Source: Candidula unifasciata (Eukaryota > Mollusca > Gastropoda > Stylommatophora > Geomitridae). From it: DNA of 64,000 nucleotides. The stretch spans positions 136,837 through 200,836 of the forward strand of contig CAJHNH020000502.1 of assembly GCA_905116865.2 (NCBI GenBank). The letters are read 5' to 3'. A program made the translations under genes and the position numbers. This document shows positions 21,151 to 33,100 of the stretch, piece after piece; positions within the stretch are counted from its first letter, which is position 1; every line of letters starts with the position of its first letter. The notes below the pieces were generated by a model. That model saw only the letters and a program-made list of their open reading frames with translations. It searched no databases and was not told where the DNA came from.

Positions 21151-23300
21151 GTATAACTGAAATAAAATATTATAACAGTACACCTAAAGACTTAACCAAA
21201 GTAAATGGATAAACACCGGACACTAACAAAGTTAAATTCAAAATCACAATACATAATGTAATCAATGCAAACACAAATAAGAAATATTAAAAAGTGGACA
21301 TAACAGAATGACAGCTATAGGAATATGACACCAATAAAGTTCTAGGTAGTCCAGAATGACTGCAGGCCTGATAAGATTTCACTGAGTAATGTCATCCTTG
21401 CAACGAAGATGCAGTAAGGCAGTGGTAGCCATAGGCGCTGAATTTCAGGGTGGCTGTAGCTCTGGTTTGACAGTACTTATTTGCAGTTGAAGTGAATGAA
21501 TCACCAGTTTGGATCCTTAGTCTGCGTTGATTTCTCTTTCTGAATTTACACGCTGTCACAAATTGTTTTAAAATAATGGTCCCAACTTTAAATTATAAAA
21601 ATGCACAGTTTGTAGCAAAGCTAATGTTCAAGCCACAACTACTAGGTGGTTTGCAGATGGCTTTAGGCTATGGGCAAACCTTCAGTCAGGAGCACTTGGT
21701 GATGATGCTATGACCTCATTCGGTTCCTACGGCCTGTGACATGAAATGTCACTTCTCTTCAGGTTGTTCAGAAGACTGTATATAACATTTGGAGATACCT
21801 GGATAATGGTACTGGGTACTTGTGGATAAGGAGGATGCTTTCAATACATTTGTGGATCACTTCAGCTTTGATTCTGATCTAGGTCCCAGTAAAATCAGCG
21901 CTGTCACTGCATCAGAGCACACACACATTCTGTAAGAAAAGTACAGTGCAAACATTGGTTAACAACCATTAAAATCCCATGCATTGGTACAATTATTGCA
22001 TATCCTACATCTCCATTCTAGGCTCAGATACCAGTGATAGGCTGTCAAAGAGAAGAAAAGACAGGACAGGGATTAAATAAAACCCCTGTGGTCCCACCAA
22101 GCATGTACAGCTAGGCGACATACTTCAAATGCTTCAGTGAAATACAGCGGTTGCCCACCCATAAGAATGAGATATTCTGTTTCTATCCCATGGCAGAATG
22201 CCTGACTAATATAGACACACAGTGGATCAAGAAATATACAAGCAAGGTAATGTAAAATAACATTTCATAACACTTTTATCCAACCCATGACTTGCTGACG
22301 ACGATCAATAATCATCAGTCCGGAAATGCCTCCCATTTTGGTGATACTGACAAATGAACCACTGGAAAAGGATGCGGCACAAGTCATGACTTTCTAGGCC
22401 AACTACTGGCCTGAATGTTCGCTAATATTATGATACACATCAATTCAGCATACATAAAGTCATTGTCAAAAGGATACATGAATTCAGCCATGTACTGGTG
22501 GTCTGTCAGGCAATATAAGGGGACATCTTCCATCTGTGTTTCCAGCTGGGTTGCTCTAGAAATTGTAATTCATAGATGATGCTGTTCAGCGAAAGTCTCA
22601 TACCTGCACGCATCCACACGATCCATCAGGGAAAAATTGACTTAGTCTAAGTTAAATGTAGTTAAAACAACATATTTGACAAAAAAGGCATAGCAAGTCT
22701 GCTGACTTTGGGAGATGTGTCAAGAATGAGCCACAAATTTCAAACTTACCCTGAACTAGAAGGGGGGAACAATTCCTTCCACCGAATAAAGCAGTAGTTC
22801 AGCCGTGGAAAATGGCTTCTCTACTCACGAAAATCACTTACCTGTGAGTGATTTCATAACATAACTCACTCCCAGGATTGAACAAGGTTACTTTACCGAC
22901 TTCCGGTCAAAATGGATGCTAGGCGCAGTCACTGAGTCGTGGCAAAGTTTTTGCTTCTGCCAGATGGTGGCCTTTGCATTTTTGCTCCATTTGTAGACTG
23001 AAAGGATATAGTTTTGTTGCCCGCCTACTGAGTTGAGTGCATGGTGCGACCCTCAGAGCTGCTGATTTCATTTGGAATGTTTTTCTACTGTGACCAATGT
23101 GGTGTAAATTGTTGATTCAGAAAATGGCGCGTGACCTATCATGGTAATATTGGTGGTGCCGTTATGTGATTAAAATTGATTGCATATGCAACTGCTGATT
23201 TGTTGGTTACCTCTGCTACCCTCGATGATGAACTGCATTTCTAATGTCTGACTGTTAGTGTTAGCACTTCTGATGGCTACCGTATGCTTTTAATGCGTGT
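21151..23300. other. No recognisable gene
   Basis: About 2.1 kb without a domain that I can read on either strand. Since gypsy pol lies to the right on the minus strand, decayed integrase and 3' sequence of that element could be here, but I could not translate any. Confidence 0.45.
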
Positions 23301-23315
23301 GTATGCCAGTGCAAA

Positions 23316-23440
23316 GGCTGAGACAGCAGTCTGTCAATCTTTCCCCAAAGGACTGATAAACATTCTGTGTGTTTTTTGTTGGCACAGGAGTAGAGCAACT
23401 ATGAGGTGACCCATTTGCTATGAAGCTGAAACTAACATTA
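23316..23440. repeat. Dispersed repeat shared with 12,185-12,300
   Basis: GCTGAGACAGCAGTCTGTCA ... GCTATGAAGCTGAAACTAAC. See the entry at 12,185; likely LINE-derived. Confidence 0.6.
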
Positions 23441-23699
23441 ACATTACCTACATCCTTACCTATACTTATTAAAGAAGGACTGTGTACTTATGAAGGAATG
23501 GTCCATATTTAAGTACAGATCATTTGCCTTGCCTAGAGGTGTACAGATTGTGGAAGAACCGAACGCAGAGGGGTGTTCTGGCTGGTTACAGAGGCTTCCC
23601 CCCACACCCCCCCAAAATGAGAGTGTCACATGAATTGAACACCAGCAGCAACATACCTATGCATCTACAGGATTAAAAGTATCAACCTGATCATTACCC

Positions 23700-24650
23700 T
23701 CTGCCAGTAAATCACTCGACAAGGGGTGTCGGCTCAGAAAATCTGCCCCTACATTCTGATTTCCAGGGATATATTCCATAATAAAAGAATACGGTTGCAG
23801 AAGTAAAGACCAAGGGGTGACGGCTCAGAAAATCTGCCCCTACATTCTGATTTCCAGGGATATATTCCATAGTAAAAGAATATGGTTGCAGAAGTAAAGA
23901 CCATCTCATGAGCCTCAGATTTAAGTGGATGGACAAAGCCAAAAACACAAGAGATTTATGATCTGTTTGTACAGTAAACTGTACTCCATACAAGTATGGC
24001 TGAAATCTCTAGACACTCCAAACCAAAGCTAAACATTCTCTCTCAATAGAGAAATACTGGCATTCTTCCTTATAACTTTTGATACTGGCATACACCACAG
24101 GAAACAGTTTCCCAGGATCCTGTACTCCAGGTTGTAATAAAGTGGCTCCAACTCCAATGTTATTCACGTCCGTGCACAAAACAAAGGGTTTAGTCAGATT
24201 AGGCAGCTGCAACTCTGGTGAAGATGTCAACTTCTTGAGAGCGTTGTAAGCATCCTCAAACTCAGGGGTCCAACCTTATCAGGCTGGTCCTTTTTAGCTG
24301 TGTCAATCAGAGGTACAGCTATCGAATTAAAATTGTGTATGAATTTCTAGTAGTATCTTCACAGGGATCAAATGAGCAGACTTTTAAAAAAAAGTTTTAG
24401 ACCTAGGGGCTTTCCTGAGTTTTACAATGTTCCCTGGCTCTGGGCTAATTGTTCTTTCCAAAAATGTGTGTCCTTGGAACTCCAAATTCTGCCAGGCCAG
24501 TTTACACTTAGTTGATCAAGCTGTGTCCAGTTTCCTTCAATCTCTGCAGGAGCTTCCGCAACAATTTTAGGTTTTCCTCAAATGTCTCAGATGCTACTAA
24601 TATGTCATCCATAAAATTGATAATAGTGGGGTCTTCAAGAGGTTTATGAT
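23700..24650 (-). mobile_element. Ty3/gypsy pol remnant: RT palm end and RNase H
   Basis: Read right to left. FMDDILVASETFEENLKLL (RT catalytic DD at about 24,630) and LLQRLKETGHSL, then PELQLPNLTKPFVLCTDVNN (RNase H first Asp), SYKEECQYFSIERECLALVW (Glu), and VQFTVQTDHKSLVFL (second Asp), MRWSLLLQPYSFTMEYIPG and NVGADFLSRHPL. This is the standard order of gypsy-type retrotransposons. Frame breaks occur near 24,235-24,560 and at the tandem duplication 23,721-23,902. Gag, protease and the first half of RT are missing. Confidence 0.88.
23721..23902 (-). repeat. 91-bp tandem duplication inside gypsy RNase H
   Basis: AAGGGGTGTCGGCTCAGAAA starts at 23,721 and again at 23,812 (GAC for GTC). The two 91-bp units are nearly identical and repeat the codons for LLQPYSFTMEYIPGNQNVGA. 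91 is not a multiple of three, so the duplication shifts the frame. Confidence 0.93.
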
Positions 24651-24719
24651 GTTGCAATCAAGAATCGGATGCTATGATGATAATGCATCAGTCAATGAAT
24701 TCAGTAGGCATATGAGAGT

Positions 24720-26005
24720 GAAGAGGTTGTGATGATGATAATTCTTATTAACAAGAATACAAGTTTTACATAACTTATGTAACAAATGGAAAAAAATTAA
24801 AATCCCCCAGTTCTCAATTTGAGACCCTGCCTATGTTTTACCAGTTTGTCGTCCTCGCTGTTGTTCAGTCAGACTGTCTGCAAAGAATGTATACCAACTA
24901 GTCCCTGCCCAATATGGGAACTGTGATAAAGAAACAAGCGCATATGAGTAGTATATTGACACCAAACATGCCTATTCTACAAAAAAACCATTTCATCTCT
25001 CCCCCTCATATTCGCATTCTCTCCTGTCCAGTCTCAAATAACTTCATCTCACATTGTAGTTGTTACATTTCTTGCCTTCCTCTACTCATGTCCTGTAATG
25101 ATAGTTGAGTCCTTTAAGTCTAATGTTGTCTCTTGTTCAGGCTCAAAATTGACATTCGTTTAACAGAACACATTCTGGAATTATTGCCTGAAATAATGTA
25201 TGTGCCCAGAATGATAACAATATTTCTGGGGCAACATCAAATCTAAATTCTCTCTCCGGGGTGAGTCTCTGGCATTAGCTTCCAAGGAGTTAAATACATT
25301 TCAGTGTAATAGCTGTATGTAATATAGATTCAAAATAACCACACGTGAAGGAACTGCAAAAATTATCACCACACTTGGGATTTCATAAATATGATGATAG
25401 TTCATCAAATTTCAATGGCAACATCAGTATTCAAGTTATACAACATTGAAACACATGTACACTGAAAACATACATGACAATATCAATTAAGATATATAGC
25501 AATTTGACAGTACCCTACTGGAATGAAGAAACGTTCTCTAAGGAGTACTATAAAGTAATAAGTACACACACATGAGAAAAGAGAATATTGAGATTTCTAA
25601 CATGAAATAAAGGTTTAAAATCGTTTCACTTACCTGGAAAATGAAAACACAGTGCCACCAAGTTCTGTCTCAAGCTTAGGGTTTAAGTCCAACAGATTGC
25701 AGAGTCTAAAGTTCCAATCCCTATGTCCATACTTTTATAATCTCTTTTAAGCTCCTATTTCTCCTCCTGAACCTCTCTTATTCAAGGGATGTCAAAGCTC
25801 CTCCATATGGGTAAGTCCATTCACTGTCAGTCAGGTCAGCACAACACTTGTCTGCATTCCCATGGTTACATTCTCATGGTCCATTAAGCTGGCCAGTGAC
25901 CATAAACAAAGTCACACCTTTCACCCATCTTCAGCCTGCCAGGTTCTGTCTGCTAACACCTCCACCAAATCAGTGTCAATACTAGCCATCTGACCTGCAC
26001 TTAAG
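24720..26005 (-). mobile_element. LTR-like repeat, copy 2
   Basis: Inverted copy of 9,020-10,330, with TATAAAAG on the minus strand at 25,739-25,732. It lies immediately 5' of the gypsy RT remnant in that remnant's orientation, so it is a plausible 5' LTR followed by a large internal deletion. The AATAAA of copy 1 is altered here. Ends are not certain. Confidence 0.6.
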
Positions 26006-26735
26006 TGGGATAATCCACGTCCGACTTTAGCTATTTATAGTCCAAACAGCTCAATGGGAATTCCTGTGTTGTGAAACCTCTAATGGCTGCTAAATTAGTG
26101 GGCTATTAGAAAATATAATAATAATTTTTTAAAAATACATACAGTTATAAATACGGATGATTTTAACATCCCCCACTAATACATGCAACACTGCAAGAAG
26201 CTAATGACAGTTGAATACATGCTGGGAATAGGTGGCCCTAGACAGCTACAGGGAAAGATTAAACAGTACATCTTGAGAACAGAAGTTAGCATATGAGATG
26301 TTCAAATATATATGTGTGTGTGTGTATATATGTATATATATATATACATATATCTCTTTAGACAGTGAAGCACATTAAAACAGCCGCAAATTTTGTGCCA
26401 GATACTCATATACATAACAAATTATCTGTGTGGGTTCCAGGGCTCCGGTGTGGGAAAAACAAGAATAGACTTACTGCCCCCCAAACGAGCATGTCGTAAG
26501 AGTCGATTCATTGGGGCTTCCTTCAAAGAGGGAATGCATCTGCATGAGAGGCAAGAAACCAGCGGTCTGCATACATATAAGTTAGGTTTGTGTAACATAT
26601 GTGCACGCGGCAACCAGTGTATGGAACAAGACTAAAGTCCTGATGTAGATAAACCACCAGAAAGCTCTGCTAGAGTTTTACAGCCAGAAAATGCAAAAAA
26701 AAAAAGAAGGTGCACAGAAATTAACACAAATGGTT
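26006..26735. other. No recognisable gene; TG/TA microsatellite
   Basis: A (TG)n(TA)n patch at 26,308-26,352. An open frame at 26,393-26,635 has no recognisable domain. Confidence 0.5.
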
Positions 26736-27420
26736 GAGGATTAATATTAGTATACTTCTACAACATATAATTATACTGTTAGTCAACAATTAGTAAAGAG
26801 GCAAAGAGTGACTTGCTGTGAGAGGTTAGTAAATATTATGGCTACCCTCGAATAACGGGCACAAAAGATGGCGGCCAATGCCGACCAAAAACAGGACCTC
26901 AGTCACAGTCAATTGCGCACTTCCAGGAACTTAATTTGTGGTTTTCTGGCGACTCCGTCACCGCCGAGAGTAGCCCCCACACACTCACGCGGCATGGATT
27001 GGAGCTAAACTAGATGGCTAGAACTCACGAGTAAAGCTGCAGGAGATGTGGAAGCTGCTGCTCGTGAGTCCCAGCCATCTAGTTTAGCTCCAATCCACAC
27101 CGCATGAGCGGCGTGGAGGCTACTCTCAGTGGTGGCGTTAGTCGCCGGAAGTGCGCAATTGACACGTGACTGAGGCTCTGTTAGGATGTTTTTGCGCCCG
27201 CCATCTTTTTCGGAGGATAGCCAATATTATTTTTATCCACTTACCCAGAGGCAGGTCCAAAATATCTTGGCACAATTTATCCAGTGTAGTTGCGCCATTT
27301 ATGCACAGTCAGTATGAAAGCCACAATTTTCTTAGAGCATTTCATAACAATACTGTAGCACTACTAAATATTTCTCCTCTGCACTGTATAGATAGAGACT
27401 ATATTCAAGTCAGTATGTTT
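26736..27420 (-). repeat. Dispersed repeat, paralogous to 58,840-59,070
   Basis: Excluding the MITE it contains, the minus strand matches 58,840-59,070: CTTTCATACTGACTGTGCAT, ATAAATTGTGCCAAGATATT, GGTAAGTGGAT, GCAAGTCACTCTTTGCC and ATTGTTGACTAACAGTAT. A further partial copy lies at 60,050-60,200. Both long copies keep a splice-donor-like GGTAAGTGG. No coding domain was identified. Confidence 0.8.
26840..27222 (+). mobile_element. Foldback MITE copy B, hAT-like
   Basis: Ends GGCTACCCTCGAATAACGG and CGGAGGATAGCC, flanked by perfect 8-bp repeats AATATTAT (26,832-26,839 and 27,223-27,230). Arms share AGATGGCGG, AGTCACAGTCAATTGCGCAC and CTAAACTAGATGGCT. The paralogous sequence at 58,950-58,957 has a single ATAATATT and no insert, confirming the boundaries. 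Confidence 0.95.
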
Positions 27421-27907
27421 ATATGGTTTTAGATGAGAGATGACAAAATTATATATTTATTGAAGCAATTTGATGTGCAAATTTGTCCAGTTTTTATCTC
27501 GTTAGATGAATTCAGTCCCTGAATTTTTTGGTATTTGTTCAAAAAAACCCAACGCAGCAGAGACAGTGCTTTTGAAAAATGCCTGACTTTGGACATACAT
27601 AAGCACACCCACCACTCACTTCATGAGCACAATATTTCTGAATACTGCATGTAACAATGCACATAAGTAGCTTCTTGTGCTGTTTACAGGACATGAATTT
27701 AGCTTCTAGTTCTGGTGATATGAGCCTCTGCATAGCAGCATAAGACAAATATGTCAACAGTGTAATCAGCTTAAAAAGGTATTTTAAGCCTCCTCGAACC
27801 ATTAACTTGATAAATTGCAGTTTCCATAAACAGATGATGTCAAGCATACAATGGAGTAAATCTTCAATTTCTTTTAAACTTGCCTGATTCCAAAATTTGT
27901 TTCACTG
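27421..27907. other. No recognisable gene
   Basis: A 102-codon minus-strand open frame (27,539-27,847) has no domain or splice context that I recognise. Confidence 0.45.
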
Positions 27908-27916
27908 ACACAAGAT

Positions 27917-28874
27917 TTGTAAAAGTGTAGTTAGAATAAATCAGGGAACATCTCATCTATTCACAGTGACATCTGGAGTAAGACAGGGGTGTGTCTTATC
28001 ACCACTGCTGTTTATCACCTACATTGACAGTATATGCAAGAATGCCAAGCCCATGAATGAAGATCTTAGTAAGATCAACGAATTACTCTTTGCAGATGAC
28101 CAGGCCTTGATAGCAGATACAGCCATGAAATTGCAACAACATCTAACATCCATGAATGAAGAATGTAAAACAAATAATATGAGAATCAACACTGAAAAGA
28201 CAGAAGTAATGTCAATAGGAAAAAAGAAGACAGATCTAAACATAGCAATAGAATACAAAGGCATTAAACAGGCATCTGAGTTTAAATATCTGGGAACTAC
28301 ATTTACCGAAGATGGAAAATTGGATAAAGAAATTGACATTAGATGCAGTAAAGCAAACCAAGTAATGGGACAGCTAGCCCCCCTCTTACAGCATAAGACA
28401 ATCCCAATCAGCACAAAGAGGCATCTTATTCAAAGCATATTTATTCCAACTCTGCTATCAGTGCCAGACATGGTCACTCACAACAAACCATAAAAGAAAA
28501 TTAGTTACCACGGAAATGAGATGTCTGAGAAGGGCTGTAGGGGTGACCATAAGAGATAAGATCAGGAATGAGATCATAAGAGAACAAGTCGGCACAGAAC
28601 CAATTCTGGATTACATACAAAGACAGCAAGTTAAATGGTTTGCCCACTTGGAGAGAATGCCTTGTGACACCATACCATACAAAGCATACATGGAAAGAGA
28701 AGGAGGACGTAGAGCATGGGGTAGACCAAGAACAAGATGGAAGGATAACATCAGAGAAACTCTAAAACAGCACGATGTGCCTATGGTCGAGGCAGCCAGA
28801 AGAGCTAGAAACAGAACCTTATATCTCCCTCGACACCCACAGCGGTAAAAGAGGAAGTGAAGAAGAAGAAGAAG
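27917..28874 (+). mobile_element. 5'-truncated LINE, RT C-terminal part, one frameshift
   Basis: Flanked by a perfect 9-bp repeat ACACAAGAT (27,908-27,916 and 28,875-28,883). Reads INQGTSHLFTVTSGVRQG, NELLFADDQALIAD (catalytic DD), NTEKTEVMSIGKKK, EFKYLGTTFTEDG, QSIFIPTL, then after a frame change MRCLRRAVGVTIRDKI, KWFAHLERMPCD, GRPRTRWKDNIRETL and stop at 28,846-28,848, with a (GAA)n tail. Against the intact sister copy at 14,417 two bases are missing at about 28,450 (ATTCCAACTC for ATTCCAACACTC), which explains the frameshift. A third partial copy is at 32,940-33,350. Confidence 0.92.
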
Positions 28875-28883
28875 ACACAAGAT

Positions 28884-29988
28884 AGTTGGCGCCGGACAAT
28901 TGTAATATTCTCCAGATTTGTCTTCTAAATTACCTGTTTATAGTTTCACCAAAAGTAAGATTTCCACATTGAAAGTAGAAACAAATTAGTCAGCCTGTTT
29001 AAAAAATTCAAAACTACTGACTAGACTAGACACACACATCACAACATGTCTGTCTCCCGTGAATTAAAATTTAAATTGCTGTACTATAACACAGCAAAGT
29101 TTGAAAATCTTGTATATCTACTTTACAATATCCGCTTGTTGATTTGTAGAACAAATACATTTAGAACGCAGAACTTTGTTAGGCACAATAATATGCCACA
29201 CAATGCAACACATGGCCAGCTCAATCTGCACACTAATTGACGGCCTCTGTGCTTTAATGTCATGTGATTAGCTGTTCAGCCTTACTGCTCGACCCTGGCC
29301 ATGGGTAATCTCAAGGGGAGATGATCACAATTAGCCTGAGTTATCTGCTCCTAAAAGTCTGGCTGTTAGTTAATTATCTGACACCTTATTTCTGCAAGCA
29401 AAACCTCCAGCCACTATGTCTGAGCTTTCATTTCACTGGTGCCACTAAGTCTACATGCTCAGTCTTATCTGTATTATCTGACATCTCAAATACTCGGCAA
29501 GGGTACTGATGTTTGACTTCAGCTTAGTCCAGGGAAATAAAATAAGTTTTTTCTGGTGGACCTAGATTTAGGAAATATCCAGAAACATATTTTCCTCTAT
29601 TACTTAAAATATATAGACACAAATTTAGTTGGGTGAAAAACGTGTTCTGAAGTCAAGAGCGCGTCGTCACAGTCGGCAAGGCACTTGATGATGATGATGC
29701 GCTTTGAGTAATTGTGGATGAGATAATACACTCTTTAAAAAAATATATATTGATAATTTTGAAGAATACATTTTTCATTTTACAAGCTGAAAAATATTCT
29801 ATGTAATAGTCCTTTTAATTGAATGTCAGCAAGAAAATACTTAAATGTTATGTCAAATTTATTCTTTTACGTAGCAGATAATTAACTTGGCCTGTGAACA
29901 CATAAATTAGAACACACAAATAACTGGCAGTTATTAACTTGCACTGATTCAAGTTCTGTTAAAACTTTGTAGGCAGGTCGAACTAAAG
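28884..29988. other. Upstream region of the TMEM243-like gene
   Basis: No coding sequence recognised. The last 50 bases before the start codon have an in-frame stop at 29,935-29,937. TTTGTAG at 29,966-29,972 could be a splice acceptor for an upstream non-coding exon. No TATA box is obvious. Confidence 0.4.
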
Positions 29989-30111
29989 ATGGCAGATGAT
30001 AAAACAAGTTTACTCAGTGGATCAAGACCAAGCCCTCCAGCACCGCCTGATTTCACATCGACTTCATCTACAGATGCAGTCTATCATGACAGCTCACAGA
30101 CACCAACAGCT
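29989..30111 (+). CDS. TMEM243-like gene, coding exon 1
   Basis: Encodes residues 1-41, ending SSQTPTA, followed by the donor GTGAGT at 30,112. It codes for the whole hydrophilic N-terminal tail. Confidence 0.75.
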
Positions 30112-33100
30112 GTGAGTCTCTTTTACATTTATGAGTGCATAGTCTGTTTTATTTTTTCAGTTTTGTAACCATTAGATCTGTCTCAAAGGCAGACAAGTAG
30201 CTACACACTTGCTCTGCTCCTGTGCACTCAAAAATCACACAGAAATTATATATCCTTTATTTTTTTTTAAATATAATTGAAGTGACTGACAGTCTTGGCA
30301 AAGTCAAAAGCAAATATATGCAATCAATTCAAAAGGCAGCCATTAAAAGCACCAACACAAACAGCCTGCCACTATAATTGCAGTTAATTGTCATTCTTTT
30401 TCTTTGTAAGCATTCTGAGCTGTTGAGGTTTATTGCTGCAGATATCACCTGTCTCCATTCATCTCTTTGCTTGGTCTTCTCTGTCAAGTTGGTGACATCA
30501 AGTGTTTGTAGGTCTGTGTGAATATTATCTCTCCAATCATCTTCTTTGTCTGCCTCATGGTCTATGACCTTTCAGCTCACTTGTGTATACAGTTTTTACC
30601 TCTCTGTCATTTGACATTCTCTCAATGTGCCCCAGCCCTTTCAGTCTGTAAGCCCTCAAGCCAGTTATGACTGGTGATTTAAACAGGATGTGAATTTCAT
30701 TGTTGCTTCTCACTCTACATTCCCTGCTGTTTGCATCTTTGATGGGTCCAAAGATTCATCATAAAACTTTTAGAAAATCTGTTTTTTTTAAATTCCCCTC
30801 AAGTCAAAGGTCATGGGACAGTCTAATATCTCAGGGGTAAAATGAATATCTGATCAATTGCTGATCTGTTCTGTCAGAAACCTGCGTGGTAATCTCCCAA
30901 TATGTATTCGACGTATGGTTTTAGACTGTTTAGCAGTACGGCCGATAGTATCTTGTAGCTCATAAATAACCATAATATTCCTCTATAATTTTCACACTTA
31001 CACTTGTCTCCTTTCTTAAAAATGGGTATTAATGATGACACTTTCCATTCATGGGGTAATCTCTCCATCTTCCAAACTAGTTTTATTAATTCATATACCT
31101 TTACATATAATGCATGACCACCTTCTTTTAAAAGTTCAGCTGCTATTCCATCAGCACCAGTAGCCATATTGTTTTAAGCCGTGTTATGACATACAGTACT
31201 TCTTCAAAATCAGGCTCTTCAATATTTTGTTCACATATTAAAATCTCTTCCTGTGGATAATTATTAGGTGGAGTTTCACAGTTTAACAATTCAGCAAAGT
31301 ATTCCTTCCATCTGTTACATATTTCATCATTATTAATCATGTTGCCATTGTGACTTTTAAACTATAAATGCTTTGTTGATGTCCTAGTTTTACAGCCTTC
31401 AGTTCTTTAAAAAAAAACTTTCTGGATTTGTTGTTCTGATGGTTAGCTTCCACATCCATGACAAAGTCATTCATCTATTCTCTCTTTTGGTGCCTAACTA
31501 CTTTTGTATCTTCTTTACATTCTGTTCTATATTTTTCTTCATTTCGTTTGTTACTAGTATTATTAAGCCAAAGAATAATTTATGAGTAACTAATAAAACA
31601 AATTGAATAAGACTAATAATGCCCAACACACTTTCACACTGCAGACCAACTCCATCATTTGTTGGCTGCTTGTGGCTTAGCTGTCCTGGGAAAGTGAGGG
31701 TGGCCAGCATGATGTTGACCACATCACCCAACAAGTGGCATTGCACTATATAAATATCTGCTTCATTTAAAACCTATTCCAATGTCTTTATTAATATCTA
31801 TATTACAAAAGCATGGAAGAATCATCAGCAGGGTGGCAGAATTAAACAAACCATTAATTTTAATTGAATAGTGCTCCATGGGTTGGTCAGCTGTAGACTT
31901 TCAGGCAAGCATTATATTGCTTAGGTAGGTGATGAATGCACTCCCCCCCCCCCTCTCCCCTTTTTCTCCAAGGGGATCACTTACTGAACCAGATGTTTAC
32001 TGTGTTCATCTACATCTCTGTGAAGTCATTGCACTATGAGAGCTTTTTAGGAGTACAACTAAAAATAACATGGTGACATATCAGGAACTGTAGGTTGGGT
32101 TTGCAGAATTTCCCACTTCTTCCATGCCAGCATTTCTGGCACCCTTTTTGCATCATGCAGACAAGCATTATTGTACAGCAAAATCAAACTGCAAGAAAAA
32201 ATGCTAAATTAATTTTATTGATGGCTTTGTGCAGCTTGTCTTCTGTTTCCAAATTGTGGGTAGAGTTTATGTTGACACTAGGTTCTTTAAAGTCTCAGCA
32301 GTAGCTCTTACTGGTAAACAAGTGCACTCAGCGGAGACCTGTATTTTCAGTTTTTGGACTTATGTGATCCAGCATGCTGTCATTAAATGCTGTCTTAAAA
32401 TTGTTAATTTTAATTCCAGATCAGTACTGTTGTATGGAGCGGAAACATGGAGAACAGCTAAGGCAAACTAATAGACATTCATTAACTGGTGTCTGCGCAG
32501 AACAAAGAGAATTAAATAGGATCATAGAATCGCTAATGTTGAGCTTTAGGAGAGAACTGAAAAGTTCCAGTGGACCAAGAGGTAAAGAAAAGATGCTGGT
32601 GTTGGATAGGACAGTAAAACTAGAATGTCTTTGTACTAGGACCCACAGTGGCATAAAAATAAAGGCAGACCCCAAAAACATTGAAGAGAGCTAGACAGCT
32701 AAAAAGATGGGGAGAGCTGCATGTGGTAGCGAAGGATTGAACGACTTGACGTGAGTTCGTTGAGGGTCTATGCTTGATTGGTCGATAGAAGGCAGAAGAA
32801 GAAAACCTTATCGGCGAAAAACTGTAACTTGACTTTTTAGGCTTTTGTGATCCAGCATGCTTCCATTGCATGCTCTCTCTTTTGCTGCTTAGTTAAAAAT
32901 GGTGACACGATGATTCATTGCCTGTCACTATGCAGCTTCTTGTTCTTCTTCACTTCCTTTTGTTTTACTGCTCTGTGTGTTGAAGGAGAAAAGGTTCTGC
33001 TTCTTGCTCTTCTGGTCGACCATAGACACATCTTACTCTTGTGAAGTTTCTCTGATGTTATCTTTTCATCTTGTTCTTGGTCTACCTTGTGTTGTACGTC

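Noticed and set aside
26393..26635. 80-codon plus frame and its minus shadow
   Set aside because: No domain on either strand; overlapping frames of similar length make neither convincing.
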